Source: an uncultured Slackia sp. (lineage in GTDB: Bacteria; Actinomycetota; Coriobacteriia; Coriobacteriales; Eggerthellaceae). From it: DNA of 13,010 bases. The stretch is from NCBI GenBank assembly GCA_937895975.1, contig CALBLG010000141.1, forward strand, positions 1-13,010, in the 5' to 3' direction. Below, piece by piece: positions 13,010 through 13,010 of this stretch (its first letter is position 1; each line of letters opens with the position of its first letter). Below the pieces are notes generated by a model, which had not been told where the DNA came from, did not search any database, and worked only from the letters and a program-made list of their open reading frames with translations. A program made the translations under genes and the position numbers.

Positions 13010-13010
13010 G

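Noticed and set aside
1..13010. CRISPR arrays, tRNA or rRNA genes
   Set aside because: No regularly spaced direct repeats, cloverleaf-like segments or rRNA-like sequence were found; all repeats seen are palindromes or inverted copies.

Overview
The window looks like chromosomal DNA from a high-GC, anaerobic actinobacterium, most likely a coriobacterium of the Eggerthellaceae type. This is inferred from codon and base composition (many gene stretches near 65-73% G+C), the Ni/Fe-hydrogenase cytochrome b at the right edge, and the style of several proteins. The species cannot be fixed from the sequence alone.

Layout. (1) 1-2.7 kb, plus strand: the 3' part of a major-facilitator transporter, a 385-bp intergenic stretch packed with inverted repeats, and a ribokinase ending in a 21-bp-stem terminator. 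(2) 2.7-4.6 kb, minus strand: an island of visibly lower G+C. It holds a small orphan gene and a HipA-like kinase fused to an N-terminal helix-turn-helix, with a good promoter whose -10 box is covered by one arm of an inverted repeat. (3) 4.6-7.2 kb, plus strand: a two-gene operon of a LanC-like alpha/alpha-toroid protein and a cysteine-synthase-family PLP enzyme. The genes are coupled by a ribosome binding site lying on the first gene's stop codon and are closed by two hairpins. (4) 7.26-10.8 kb, minus strand: a PcrA/UvrD-type helicase with a promoter that implies a leaderless mRNA, a 119-bp nested palindrome, and a 37-kDa-type nucleoid-associated protein (NdpA/YejK family). (5) 10.96-12.48 kb: a minus-strand gene for a putative Vsr/DUF559-fold nuclease protein, enclosed by two 152-bp terminal-inverted-repeat elements in opposite orientation. 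(6) 12.66 kb to the end: a minus-strand terminator and the 3' end of a HyaC-type hydrogenase cytochrome b.

The transporter and ribokinase may form a pentose or nucleoside salvage pair. The most unusual metabolic unit is the LanC-like/cysteine-synthase operon. The LanC-like protein carries a Cys-Cys-Gly motif where classical LanC has Cys-His-Gly, and no lanthipeptide precursor or dehydratase gene is visible nearby. The most unusual structural unit is the nuclease-like gene between the paired 152-bp elements. Intergenic palindromes of at least four unrelated kinds are abundant. No rRNA, tRNA, CRISPR array, transposase or integrase was recognised.
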